A stretch of 64,000 nucleotides of DNA, taken from an uncultured Lachnospiraceae bacterium (GTDB lineage Bacteria > Bacillota > Clostridia > Lachnospirales > Lachnospiraceae). A model generated the notes under the pieces. The model was not told the DNA's origin. It saw only the letters and a list, made by a program, of their open reading frames with translations, and ran no database searches. The translations under genes and the position numbers were made by a program. Every line of letters begins with the position of its first letter. Positions within the stretch are counted from its first letter, which is position 1. Shown one piece after another: positions 19,737 through 29,390 of the stretch. Location of the stretch: the NCBI GenBank assembly GCA_947176965.1, contig CAMWSU010000004.1, positions 1 through 64,000 on the forward strand. Reading direction: 5' to 3'.

Positions 19737-21641
19737 TCATACAATCCGTTTGAATTTTTTCTCCAGCTCATATTTTGACATGGAAATGATCGTCGGCCTG
19801 CCGTGCGGACAATGGTAGGGATTGTCAAGATACAGAAGTTCTCCGATCAATTCCTCCGCCTCCGCCCTTGTCAGCGCCGTATTTCCTTTGACTGCGGATT
19901 TACATGCCATGGATGCCAATTTCTCATAAATTACATCGGGCGTCCCGCGTACAGGCCCTTCAGCAAGCTCGTCCAGCATATTCAGCAGAAGCTCCCGTTC
20001 ATTACAGCCGTATAAATCCATCGGCACCGTGCGCACGGCAGCCTCATTTCCTCCGAACTCCTCGATCTCAAATCCGAGATCAAGGAAACGGGTGCGGTAT
20101 TCCATCAACACCTGATAGCTTTTGGCGTTTAAGTGCAGGATGATCGGCGGCTCTAACATCTGCCTCGGCGTGCTTTTTTCTTTCAGATGCTTCATCAGCC
20201 GTTCAAACTTCACCTTTTCATGTGCCGCATGCTGATCGATGATAAAGAGTTTGTCTTCATACTGCACCAGCCAGTAGGTATCAAATATCTGCCCCAAAAT
20301 CTTGTGTCCCGCTCTGGCGGACTCGCTCAGCATTTTATCGCTAAACAGTTCCATTTGCTGCGGTTTTTCGACAATTATGTGTTCATCCTTCTTTATGATA
20401 TTTGCATGAATATCGTCGTTTTTCGCGTAATCAGGCTCATTTTGCCCGCCGATGACCCTCGTCGGACGGTTCGTTTGAAAGAAATCCTGCAAATTTTGCT
20501 CTTTTTCTCCATAAACCGTCTCCTCACGCACCGCCGGAATCGGGAGCCGGCTTGCCTCAAACGGCTCGGGAGCGTTCGCGCTTAGGGCTTTCCGCTCCGC
20601 CACAACATCTTGTAGATGTTCTTTTTCGTCGAGAATGACCTGCGGGATCAACTCCTTCTCCTTTAAGGCATCGCTCACCGCCTGATAAAGAATATCGAAA
20701 AATTCCTGCTGTCTGATAAACCGGATCTCCATTTTGGACGGATGAACATTCACATCGATCTCATCCGCCGGAATCGTGATCGAGAGCATGCATACAGGAT
20801 ACTTGTGCTTCATCAGATAGGACTGATACGCCTCCTCAACCGCCCTTGCGATCACATCGCTCTTAATATAACGCCGGTTAACGAAATAGTTTTCCAAGCT
20901 GCGGTTTGCGCGGTTCATCTCAGGTTTGCCGACATAGCCTTCTATGCGGATGCCGTCGCGCTCATAGGCAACCGGCAGTAAATGTTCCGATATATCCCGT
21001 CCGTAAATGCGGTAGATCACTTCGCGAAGATCCCCGTTTCCGCTTGTGTGAAACCGCGTATCCCGGTTCATGACAAACTTAAAAGAAATTTCCGGTCTTG
21101 ACATCGCAAGATGCTCCATCAGATCGGCAATGTAACTTCCCTCCGTTGCAAACGACTTTAAGAATTTTCTACGGACCGGAATGTTATAAAACAAATTGCG
21201 CACCATGATCGTCGTGCCGTCCGGCGCGCCGACCTCGGAAAGCTCCTCCTCCGCGCCGCCCGAGATCAGATAACGGACGCCCGCATAATCGTCCGTGGTC
21301 TTGCTGATGATCTCCACTCTTGAAACTGCCGCAATGCTTGAGAGGGCTTCACCGCGAAACCCAAGAGAACGGATGGACAACAGATCTTCCACGGAATGGA
21401 TCTTGCTTGTCGCATGCCGCAAAAAAGCGGTGCGCATCTGATCTTTCGGGATACCGCCTCCGTTATCCGTCACGCGGATAAAGCTGGTTCCGCCCTCCGT
21501 GATCTCTACGGTAATCGCGCTTGCACCCGCGTCCATCGCATTCTCAACAAGCTCTTTGACAACGCTCACCGGACGCTCTACCACCTCGCCCGCCGCAATT
21601 TTATCAATCGTCTCCGAATCCAGTACCGCAATCTGCGCCAT
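19737..21641 (-). CDS. mutL: DNA mismatch repair protein MutL
   Basis: IDKIAAGEVVERPVSVVKELVENAMDAGA; RGEALSSIAAVS; C-terminal CPHGRPTIISMSKYELEKKFKRI. Confidence 0.97.
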   Translation of the reverse strand: MAQIAVLDSETIDKIAAGEVVERPVSVVKELVENAMDAGASAITVEITEGGTSFIRVTDNGGGIPKDQMRTAFLRHATSKIHSVEDLLSIRSLGFRGEALSSIAAVSRVEIISKTTDDYAGVRYLISGGAEEELSEVGAPDGTTIMVRNLFYNIPVRRKFLKSFATEGSYIADLMEHLAMSRPEISFKFVMNRDTRFHTSGNGDLREVIYRIYGRDISEHLLPVAYERDGIRIEGYVGKPEMNRANRSLENYFVNRRYIKSDVIARAVEEAYQSYLMKHKYPVCMLSITIPADEIDVNVHPSKMEIRFIRQQEFFDILYQAVSDALKEKELIPQVILDEKEHLQDVVAERKALSANAPEPFEASRLPIPAVREETVYGEKEQNLQDFFQTNRPTRVIGGQNEPDYAKNDDIHANIIKKDEHIIVEKPQQMELFSDKMLSESARAGHKILGQIFDTYWLVQYEDKLFIIDQHAAHEKVKFERLMKHLKEKSTPRQMLEPPIILHLNAKSYQVLMEYRTRFLDLGFEIEEFGGNEAAVRTVPMDLYGCNERELLLNMLDELAEGPVRGTPDVIYEKLASMACKSAVKGNTALTRAEAEELIGELLYLDNPYHCPHGRPTIISMSKYELEKKFKRIV

Positions 21642-21692
21642 ACCGCTCCTCCTTCTTTTCTATCCGTTTTTCATTCTACCATTCAATCGGCT

Positions 21693-21883
21693 GTGATCAC
21701 ATTCACAACTGTGTAAAATATACAATCCATAAGCAGGCGCTCTAAAATGAATTTCCAGAAATTCATTTTGCCGTCGGTACTTGCATGCGGTATTTTCGCA
21801 TGTTATGTACCGCTACGAGCGGAAGGCAGCGAAAGCGTGCCTGCGTTGGATTGTATATTTAATATCTTACACAATCTGATCAC
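21693..21883. repeat. Structured inverted-repeat element between mutS and mutL (MITE-like or structured RNA; function unknown)
   Basis: 14-bp perfect terminal stem AAATATACAATCCA (21716-21729) / TGGATTGTATATTT (21847-21860) enclosing several perfect or near-perfect hairpins; arms extend imperfectly outward. Confidence 0.7.
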
Positions 21884-24531
21884 CACCGGTTATTCAGCTT
21901 GTTCTGCAACCGATATAACGTATTCAGGGCGTCTAACGGCGTTAAATTGCTGATGTCGATCTCTTTTAATTCTTTTACGACATCCTCATCCTTCACCGCG
22001 TCAAACAAGGTCATCTGTCCGCGATCCACCTCATCGCACAACACCGGCTTATGTTTTCCTGCTGACCCCGTCGGCGTACAGATGCTCTGTATCTTGTCCG
22101 TAATATCATTATCTGAAAGCTGTTCCGCAATCTCCTTGGCGCGGCCGATCACCATATCGGGTACTCCTGCTAGTTTCGCCACCTGTATGCCGTAGCTTCG
22201 GTCTGCGCCGCCCTTCATGATCTTGCGCAGAAAAACAATATCATCGCCCTTCTCTTTTACGGCAATGCAATAGTTATTCACATTATCCATTTTTCCCTCG
22301 AGCTCCGTCAGTTCGTGATAATGCGTTGCAAACAGTGTCTTGGCGCCAAGGATATTGCGGTTACTGATGTGCTCGATGACCGCCCATGCAATCGAGAGGC
22401 CGTCAAAGGTCGATGTCCCTCGCCCAATCTCATCCAATACAAGCAGAGATTTCGACGTCGCATTGCGAAGAATGTTTGCGACTTCATTCATTTCTACCAT
22501 AAACGTACTCTGTCCCGAAGCAAGGTCATCCGATGCCCCGACGCGCGTAAAGATACGGTCAACCAGCCCGATGTCGGCGCTCTTTGCAGGAACGAATGCG
22601 CCGATCTGTGCCATCAGCACGATCAGCGCCGTTTGGCGCATGTAGGTCGATTTTCCTGCCATATTCGGTCCTGTGATCACGGCAATGCAATGCTTTCCGT
22701 TGTCCAAATGCGTATCATTGGAGACAAACATATCATGATCGATCATCTGCTCCACAACCGGGTGTCTGCCGTCTTTAATATCGATCACGCCCTTTTCATT
22801 AATCTGCGGGCGTACATAATGATTGCGTTCCGCCACAAGAGAAAGCGACGCAAATACATCCAGCGCTGCAACCGCCTTTGCCGTGCGCTGAATGCGGTCA
22901 AGCTCCGCCGCAATGCTGTCGCGTACCTTGCAGAACGCGTCATATTCCAGCGCCGTCAGTTTATCCTCCGCATTTAATATGGTGTCTTCCAACTCTTTTA
23001 AACGCGGTGTCGTATACCGTTCGGCATTCGTCAACGTCTGCTTACGGATATAATCATCCGGCACCATGTTCTTAAACGAATTGGTGACCTCAAAGTAATA
23101 TCCGAATACCTTATTATATTTAATGCGCAGGTTCTTAATTCCCGTGCGCTCCCTGTCGTCACTCTCTAATTTGGCGAGCCAGTCCTTCCCTTCTGTTTTT
23201 GCCTTACGAAGCATGTCAATATCCGGATCATAGCCGTCGCGGATGATGCCGCCATCCCTGATCGTGACCGGCGGCTCCTCATCGTCGATCGCCGCCCCGA
23301 TCAGTTCGCAGACATCCTCCAAAGAATCCATGTCCTGTTCAATCCCTAACAGCAGCTTGGAAGAAAAGCCACGCAGAACAAGCTTGATAGCCGGAAGCAT
23401 CGCAAGCGAATTGCGAAATGCGATCAGATCGCGCGGATTGGCACTCATATAGCTGACTTTTCCGAGCAGTCTCTCCAGATCATAAATCGGACTTAAATAT
23501 TCCCGTATCTCATCCCGTGCAGTCGGATCGGCACACAGTTCAGAAACTGCATCTAAGCGTTCCTCGATCTCACTGCGCACGATCAGCGGCTGCTCTAAAT
23601 AGCTTCTCAGCGTCCGCGCCCCCATCGCCGTTTTTGTTTTATCCAAAACCCATAAGAGACTTCCGCGTTTTGTTTTTTCACGCAATGTCTCCGTCAGCTC
23701 CAGATTGCGCCTTGTCGCGCTGTCAAGCAGCATATATTTGCTTGCCAAATACGGATACAGATGCGTAATATGCGCAAGTGATATCTTCTGCGTCTCATTT
23801 AAGTACAGCATGATCGCGCCCGCCGCAACGATTCCGTTCGGGAAATCGTCAATGCCGAGTCCTGTCAAAACATGAACCCGGAACTGCTTCATCAACGCTT
23901 TTTTGCAGGCATCCTCATCAAAATACCACGGTTCTAAGCGATTGACGCAGATATGCAGCCTGCCGCTCAGATCGTTCAGATCGACGCCGCAGAGCGTGAA
24001 TGCGTCATTACAGATGATCTCCGACGGCAGATATTTATAGATTTCATCGAGCAGACGTTTGGTATCCTCCACCTCGGTCAAAAAATAATCCCCCGTGGAG
24101 ACATCCACGATGGAAATTCCGATCTGGTTTTCCAGATAGACGACCGCCATCAGGTAGTTGTTTTTTCCCTCATCAATGAACTGATTGTCCACATTTGTAC
24201 CGGGCGTGACAATCCGGACGACCTCGCGCTTTACCATGCCCTTTGCCAGTTTCGGATCTTCGACCTGTTCGCAGATCGCGACCTTATACCCCTTTGTCAC
24301 AAGACGGTTGATATAGGTCTCCGCCGCATGAAACGGCACGCCGCACATCGGCGCGCGTTCCTCCAAACCGCATGCTTTTCCCGTCAGCGTCAGCTCCAGC
24401 TCCCTGGATACCGTCTTTGCATCCTCAAAAAACATCTCGTAAAAGTCGCCGAGACGATAAAATAAAATGCAATCCTTATTCTGCTCTTTTGTATCTAAAT
24501 AATGCTGCATCATTGGCGTGATCTCAGCCAT
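21880..24531 (-). CDS. mutS: DNA mismatch repair protein MutS
   Basis: TPMMQHYLDTKEQNKDCILFYRLGDFYEMFFEDA; ITGPNMAGKSTYMRQTALIVLMAQIGAFVPA; LDEIGRGTSTFDGLSIAWAVIEH. Confidence 0.98.
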   Translation of the reverse strand: MAEITPMMQHYLDTKEQNKDCILFYRLGDFYEMFFEDAKTVSRELELTLTGKACGLEERAPMCGVPFHAAETYINRLVTKGYKVAICEQVEDPKLAKGMVKREVVRIVTPGTNVDNQFIDEGKNNYLMAVVYLENQIGISIVDVSTGDYFLTEVEDTKRLLDEIYKYLPSEIICNDAFTLCGVDLNDLSGRLHICVNRLEPWYFDEDACKKALMKQFRVHVLTGLGIDDFPNGIVAAGAIMLYLNETQKISLAHITHLYPYLASKYMLLDSATRRNLELTETLREKTKRGSLLWVLDKTKTAMGARTLRSYLEQPLIVRSEIEERLDAVSELCADPTARDEIREYLSPIYDLERLLGKVSYMSANPRDLIAFRNSLAMLPAIKLVLRGFSSKLLLGIEQDMDSLEDVCELIGAAIDDEEPPVTIRDGGIIRDGYDPDIDMLRKAKTEGKDWLAKLESDDRERTGIKNLRIKYNKVFGYYFEVTNSFKNMVPDDYIRKQTLTNAERYTTPRLKELEDTILNAEDKLTALEYDAFCKVRDSIAAELDRIQRTAKAVAALDVFASLSLVAERNHYVRPQINEKGVIDIKDGRHPVVEQMIDHDMFVSNDTHLDNGKHCIAVITGPNMAGKSTYMRQTALIVLMAQIGAFVPAKSADIGLVDRIFTRVGASDDLASGQSTFMVEMNEVANILRNATSKSLLVLDEIGRGTSTFDGLSIAWAVIEHISNRNILGAKTLFATHYHELTELEGKMDNVNNYCIAVKEKGDDIVFLRKIMKGGADRSYGIQVAKLAGVPDMVIGRAKEIAEQLSDNDITDKIQSICTPTGSAGKHKPVLCDEVDRGQMTLFDAVKDEDVVKELKEIDISNLTPLDALNTLYRLQNKLNNRW

Positions 24532-26011
24532 GTTCGATAACCCCCATATAATAAAAGCCGCGGCATTCCGTAAGTTTTATCCGTCTGATCGTACCGATCA
24601 TATCAAGTGTCCCCTTTAAATGAACGATCGTATTGTTAGAAAGTCTCCCGACCACATAGCTATCATCCTTTTCGTTCACTTCCTCGATCAACGCCGGAAG
24701 CGTCTGCCCCTTAAGAAGCGCCGCGCGCTCCCTTGCGGTCTCCTGTACTGCTGAAAGGACACGGTCAAATTGCTTTGTGACCTCCACTGCCGGAACCTGC
24801 TCCATTGCCGCCGCAGGCGTTCCCGTGCGCCTACTGTATTGGAATGTAAACGCATTGTCAAACGCCACCCTGCGGATCACGTCGATGGTATCGTCCACAT
24901 CCTCGGCCGTCTCGCCCGGAAACCCGACGATGATATCTGTAGAGATCGCAATATCCGGTATCTCACGCCGGATTTTTAGGGCAAGCGCAAGATAATGCTC
25001 CTTGTCATAACGACGATTCATCGCCTTTAATATCTTACTCGATCCTGATTGTAACGGAAGGTGCAGATGGCGGCAGATCTTATCAGACTCTTTCATTACT
25101 CCGATCAGTTCATCGGATAAATCCTTCGGATGGGACGTCATAAAGCGAATCCGTTCGATTCCCTCTACTTTCTCCACTTCGCGCAAAAGTTCGGCAAAGG
25201 AGATGCCGTCTGCAAGCCCGGTGCCGTAGGAATTCACGTTTTGTCCAAGCAGCATGACCTCCTTTACGCCATCCGATGCAAGATGCTCCACCTCGCGCAG
25301 AATCTCCCGCGCATCCCGGCTGCGTTCCCGCCCTCTGACATAGGGAACGATACAATATGTACAAAAATTATTGCACCCGAACATGATATTCACGCCCGAT
25401 TTATAGGGATATTTTCGGCTGACCGGAAGCTGTTCGACAATCGCGTCCGTATCCTTCCAAATATCGATCAGCATACGGTCTGACTCATACATCGCACAGA
25501 GCAGCTCTGCAAATTTATATAAATTGTGCGTCCCAAAAATCAGATCCACAAACGAATAGCTCTTTCGCAGCTTTTCAATGACGCTCTGCTCCTGCATCAT
25601 ACAGCCGCAGAGTGCGATGCGTTTATGCGGATTGTTTTTTTTCATAGCGCCGAGATGACCGAGCCTGCCGTAAACGCGCTGATTGGCGTTATCCCGCACG
25701 GTACATGTATTATAAATGACAAAATCCGCCGTCTCCGAATCCGTGACGGCATAACCGACTGCTTTCAAAATACCGAGAAGTTTTTCCGAATCGCGCGCAT
25801 TCATCTGACAACCGAAGGTAATGACGGCACAGGTCAGCGGATGCCCCAGCCTCTCGCTCTCCGCGCGGACACTTTCGCGGCACTTTGCCATATAGTAATA
25901 TTGACGCTGTGGTTCAAAATCAGGAACATTACAATTAACATTGACCCTATCCAAGTCTACATGCTTTAATTCTTCTATCTCAATATTTTTTAAATTAATA
26001 TAAGAATCCAT
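24524..26011 (-). CDS. miaB: tRNA-2-methylthio-N6-dimethylallyladenosine synthase
   Basis: ITFGCQMNARDSEKLLGILKAVGY; MFGCNNFCTYCIVPYVRGRERSR; TDIIVGFPGETAEDVDDTIDVI. Confidence 0.96.
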   Translation of the reverse strand: MDSYINLKNIEIEELKHVDLDRVNVNCNVPDFEPQRQYYYMAKCRESVRAESERLGHPLTCAVITFGCQMNARDSEKLLGILKAVGYAVTDSETADFVIYNTCTVRDNANQRVYGRLGHLGAMKKNNPHKRIALCGCMMQEQSVIEKLRKSYSFVDLIFGTHNLYKFAELLCAMYESDRMLIDIWKDTDAIVEQLPVSRKYPYKSGVNIMFGCNNFCTYCIVPYVRGRERSRDAREILREVEHLASDGVKEVMLLGQNVNSYGTGLADGISFAELLREVEKVEGIERIRFMTSHPKDLSDELIGVMKESDKICRHLHLPLQSGSSKILKAMNRRYDKEHYLALALKIRREIPDIAISTDIIVGFPGETAEDVDDTIDVIRRVAFDNAFTFQYSRRTGTPAAAMEQVPAVEVTKQFDRVLSAVQETARERAALLKGQTLPALIEEVNEKDDSYVVGRLSNNTIVHLKGTLDMIGTIRRIKLTECRGFYYMGVIEHG

Positions 26012-26050
26012 CTTTTATCCTTTTGCTTATTGCTCATTCTTAGTACTTTC

Positions 26051-26323
26051 TTAATCCCAATTTATTGCATCATGGGGAACTGTCCCATTTTTTGCCCTGT
26101 CCTCTCTCCCTTCCCAAATTGCTTCTATTTCATCCGGTTCTGGAACTGTCTCCGGAATAAGTTTCTTCGCCCGCTTATCAACAGAATTGATATATTTTAC
26201 TGTCTTCTTACTATACTCAATTTTCAAATTATTCTCACGCTCTCTTTCGCTACTTTGTTGGTCTGTCCAATCCAGCCCACATATTTTGCTGCTTTTTGCT
26301 GTACTGAATTTGCAGCTTTTCAA
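26051..26323 (-). pseudogene. Decayed toxin-antitoxin remnant (RelE-like N-terminal fragment(s) joined to an antitoxin-like C-terminal tail)
   Basis: Minus-strand LKIEYSKKTVKYINSVDKRAKK resembles a RelE/ParE-type toxin N-terminus; PEPDEIEAIWEGREDRAKNGTVPHDAINWD resembles an antitoxin C-terminus. A second, frameshifted toxin-like start (KLQIQYSKK...GLDRPTK) lies just upstream. Confidence 0.5.
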
Positions 26324-26360
26324 TCTTCTTCCCCGTTACTAGTTACATTCTTCTTGTCTT

Positions 26361-27659
26361 TTACCCCCTGATCTGACCATCTCCCACAACCTGATATTTG
26401 TAGGAAGTCAGTTCCCGCAGTCCCATCGGCCCGCGCGCATGCAGCTTCTGTGTGGAAATCCCGATCTCAGCGCCGAACCCGAACTCAAAACCATCCGTGA
26501 AGCGAGTGGAAACATTAACGTAGACACACGCCGAATCTACGCCGTCCAAAAAGCGTTGTGCCGTCTCTTTGTTTTCAGTGATAATGGAGTCAGAATGCCC
26601 CGTGTGATAACGGTTGATATGCGCGATTGCTTCCTCCGCGCTGCCGACTGTTTTAATGGAAATAATATAATCAAGGTATTCCTTGGAAAAATCTTCCTCC
26701 GTCGCCACAGTACAGTCTCCGATCACTTCGGCTGCCTGCGCATCCGCGCGCATCTCCACATGATTTTTTTTCAGTTCTTCCGCAAGCATCGGCAAAAAAG
26801 CATCCTTGATCTTTTCATGAATGACTAACGATTCACAGGCATTGCACACACCGATCCGCTGCGTTTTTGCATTGATGATGATGGGGATTGCCTTTTTGAG
26901 GTCGGCATCCTGATCGACATAAATATGACAATTCCCCGTTCCCGTCTCGATCACGGGAATGCTTGCGTTCTCGACCACTGTACGAATCAAGCCCGCTCCG
27001 CCGCGTGGAATCAGTACATCCACATAACGGTTCATTTTCATAAACTGCGCCGTCACCGCACGGTCCGTATCCGTAATCAGCTGCACGGCGTCCGCGCAGA
27101 TACCAAGAGCCGCAAGACTGCCCCGAATGCTCTCCGTGATCGCCGTGTTGGAACAGATCGCGTCCGAACCGCCCTTTAAAATGACGGCATTCCCCGTCTT
27201 AAAACACAGGCCGAACGCATCTGCCGTCACGTTCGGGCGGGATTCATAGATAATACCGATCACGCCGAGAGGCACGCGCACCTGCTTGATCTCCATCCCG
27301 TTCGGATGCGTAAAGTGCTCCATTACCGTGCCAATCGGGTCGTTTAGAGCCACGACCTGACGTAAGCCCTCCGCCATCGCCGCAATACGCGCATCGGTCA
27401 GCTTTAAGCGGTCAAGCAGTCCCTCGTGCATGCCATGCTCTTTTCCTTTCTGCATGTCCTGTTCATTTGCTGCTAGAATCTTTTTGGCATCCGCCAAAAG
27501 ACCGTCCGCCACGCGCTTTAACGCCTCGTTTTTTTGTTCCGTCCGAAGTCCCTGAAGCTCATATTTTACCTGTATGGCACGCTTACCGATTTCCTCAAGC
27601 ATTGCTGATTGTTCTTTGCTGATCTCGCTCATCATACGCTCTCCTGTGATTTTGCTCAT
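26361..27659 (-). CDS. proA: Gamma-glutamyl phosphate reductase
   Basis: LGVIGIIYESRPNVTADAFGLCFKTGNAVILKGGSDAI; FGFGAEIGISTQKLHARGPMGLRELTSYKY. Confidence 0.96.
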   Translation of the reverse strand: MSKITGERMMSEISKEQSAMLEEIGKRAIQVKYELQGLRTEQKNEALKRVADGLLADAKKILAANEQDMQKGKEHGMHEGLLDRLKLTDARIAAMAEGLRQVVALNDPIGTVMEHFTHPNGMEIKQVRVPLGVIGIIYESRPNVTADAFGLCFKTGNAVILKGGSDAICSNTAITESIRGSLAALGICADAVQLITDTDRAVTAQFMKMNRYVDVLIPRGGAGLIRTVVENASIPVIETGTGNCHIYVDQDADLKKAIPIIINAKTQRIGVCNACESLVIHEKIKDAFLPMLAEELKKNHVEMRADAQAAEVIGDCTVATEEDFSKEYLDYIISIKTVGSAEEAIAHINRYHTGHSDSIITENKETAQRFLDGVDSACVYVNVSTRFTDGFEFGFGAEIGISTQKLHARGPMGLRELTSYKYQVVGDGQIRG

Positions 27660-28249
27660 ATTTTTATTTTCCGAAAACCGCTTTCCGTCAGGATCAGATC
27701 CGGCCGCACATCATGAGGTTCTCCTACACTCTGCGCTTTCGTATGCTGGCAGTCAAAAAACAATGCGATCGTCCGCATCGGCTGTTTTGCTAAAAAGCTG
27801 TCATAAAATCCGCCCCCGTAACCGATACGGTCTCCCTGATCGTTAAACACGCACCCCGGCATCAGCATCAGACTTTTCTCCGGCTGATAGTCATAATGCG
27901 CGCATGTCTTTCCATCCGGCTGCGGAATTCCATGACTGTCTTTGCCCATCGTGGCAAGTCCGGATAATGATACTTCGCAAAACATCATTTCCCGTTTTCC
28001 GGTCACAACCGGACAATACACCCGCTTTCCCGTCTGCAAAGCATGACGGATGATCCCCTCCGTAGAAACCTCGCTCAGATAGGATGCATAGACAAGCAGC
28101 AGCTCCGCATTCTGATACCACGGGTGATCAAATAACAATTCCGCGATCCGCCCGCTCTTTTTGATCCGCTGTGCTTCTGTCAGATGATCCCGCCTTACAA
28201 GCGCTTCTTTTCGCAATGCGCGCTTTTCATCAGTTTGTCCTGTTCCCAT
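27656..28249 (-). CDS. 5-formyltetrahydrofolate cyclo-ligase
   Basis: KRALRKEALVRRDHLT; LMLMPGCVFNDQGDRIGYGGGFYDSFL. Likely start at 28249 (ORF to 28285 overlaps the next gene). Confidence 0.88.
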   Translation of the reverse strand: MGTGQTDEKRALRKEALVRRDHLTEAQRIKKSGRIAELLFDHPWYQNAELLLVYASYLSEVSTEGIIRHALQTGKRVYCPVVTGKREMMFCEVSLSGLATMGKDSHGIPQPDGKTCAHYDYQPEKSLMLMPGCVFNDQGDRIGYGGGFYDSFLAKQPMRTIALFFDCQHTKAQSVGEPHDVRPDLILTESGFRKIKI

Positions 28250-28475
28250 GTTCTTTTCCCAGATCGGTAATACTGCCGTCCTCATTTTGGATTCGGATGG
28301 AACTCAACTGTCCGCGCAGGTTGGAACGGATATTTTCAATATATTCCTGCCTTAACCGCGCCTGTTCCTCTTTTTCTTCCTCCGTCAGCCCCTCTGCTTT
28401 GGATTTGTGATAAAGTTCGTTAATGCGCCCTGTCAGTTCTTCAACCTTCATACCGACTCCTTTCCGGCTTTTCAA
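28230..28475 (-). CDS. DUF896 / UPF0291 family small protein
   Basis: 81 aa: RINELYHKSKAEGLTEEEKEEQARLRQEYIENIRSNLRGQLSSI. Confidence 0.88.
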   Translation of the reverse strand: MKSRKGVGMKVEELTGRINELYHKSKAEGLTEEEKEEQARLRQEYIENIRSNLRGQLSSIRIQNEDGSITDLGKEHGNRTN

Positions 28476-29329
28476 TCGTTATGCATCTGTTCCACAAAAT
28501 CCGTCAAGTAAAAATCATCATCCTTATGCGCCGTAAACAGCGTCCCGTATTCCCTGCCGTCCATGATCCGGTGGATGATGCGCACATCCTCACTATTGGC
28601 AATGATCATATCCGCGCCCGACGCTGTCGCGATCTTTGCGGCGGTCAGCTTGGTATCCATACCGCCCGTACCGACGCTGCTTCCCGTCTCATGCTTCCCC
28701 ATGCACAGAATATGCTCATCAATCTCCTGCACGACCGGAATGAACTGCGCATTCGGATTCGTTCGGGGATTGTCCGTATAAAGCCCGTCAATATCCGATA
28801 AAAGAATAAGCAGATCGGCATGAATGAGCGCCGCAACAATCGCGGAAAGCGTGTCGTTATCGCCGATCTCAATCTCATAAGTCGCAACCGTATCATTTTC
28901 GTTGACGATCGGAATAACACCAAGCTTTAACAACTCCGTAAACGTATTCGCGGCGTTAAACCGGTTCAGATTATCGACGATCGTGTTTCTTGTCATCAAA
29001 ATCTGCGCCGTGACCTGATTATATTCCGCAAAGATTTTCTGATAAGTCATCATCAGCCGCGCCTGTCCGATCGCCGCGCATGCCTGTTTGACTGCGATCG
29101 GATTATCTCCGTCCTTGATCTGTACCGCCTTTTTCCCGCAGGCAATTGCGCCCGAAGTCACCAGCACCACATCCTTCCCCTGATTGCGCAGATTGCACAA
29201 TTCACGGACAAGCACCTCCATTTTGATATAATCCAGATCCCCCGTTTCCGGATGCTGAAGCGAGGAAGATCCTATTTTAATGACGATCCGCTGTTTATCC
29301 CGAATCGCTTCCCGTATTTGTTGATTCAT
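28472..29329 (-). CDS. proB: Glutamate 5-kinase
   Basis: RIVIKIGSSSLQHPE; LVTSGAIACGKK; VNENDTVATYEIEIGDNDTLSAIVA; VGTGGMDTKLTAAKIATASG. Confidence 0.95.
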   Translation of the reverse strand: MNQQIREAIRDKQRIVIKIGSSSLQHPETGDLDYIKMEVLVRELCNLRNQGKDVVLVTSGAIACGKKAVQIKDGDNPIAVKQACAAIGQARLMMTYQKIFAEYNQVTAQILMTRNTIVDNLNRFNAANTFTELLKLGVIPIVNENDTVATYEIEIGDNDTLSAIVAALIHADLLILLSDIDGLYTDNPRTNPNAQFIPVVQEIDEHILCMGKHETGSSVGTGGMDTKLTAAKIATASGADMIIANSEDVRIIHRIMDGREYGTLFTAHKDDDFYLTDFVEQMHND

Positions 29330-29390
29330 TTCCGTTCACCTTTCCGCCTGTCTGTCACTTACTCACCTTATCACATTCCGAAAAAAAAGT

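Noticed and set aside
22315-22977. 220-aa plus-strand ORF
   Set aside because: Entirely antisense to mutS; low-complexity Arg/Cys/His-rich translation typical of shadow ORFs.
26030-26371. 113-aa plus-strand hydrophobic ORF
   Set aside because: Shadow of the minus-strand toxin-antitoxin relic; hydrophobicity is explained by the antisense frame.
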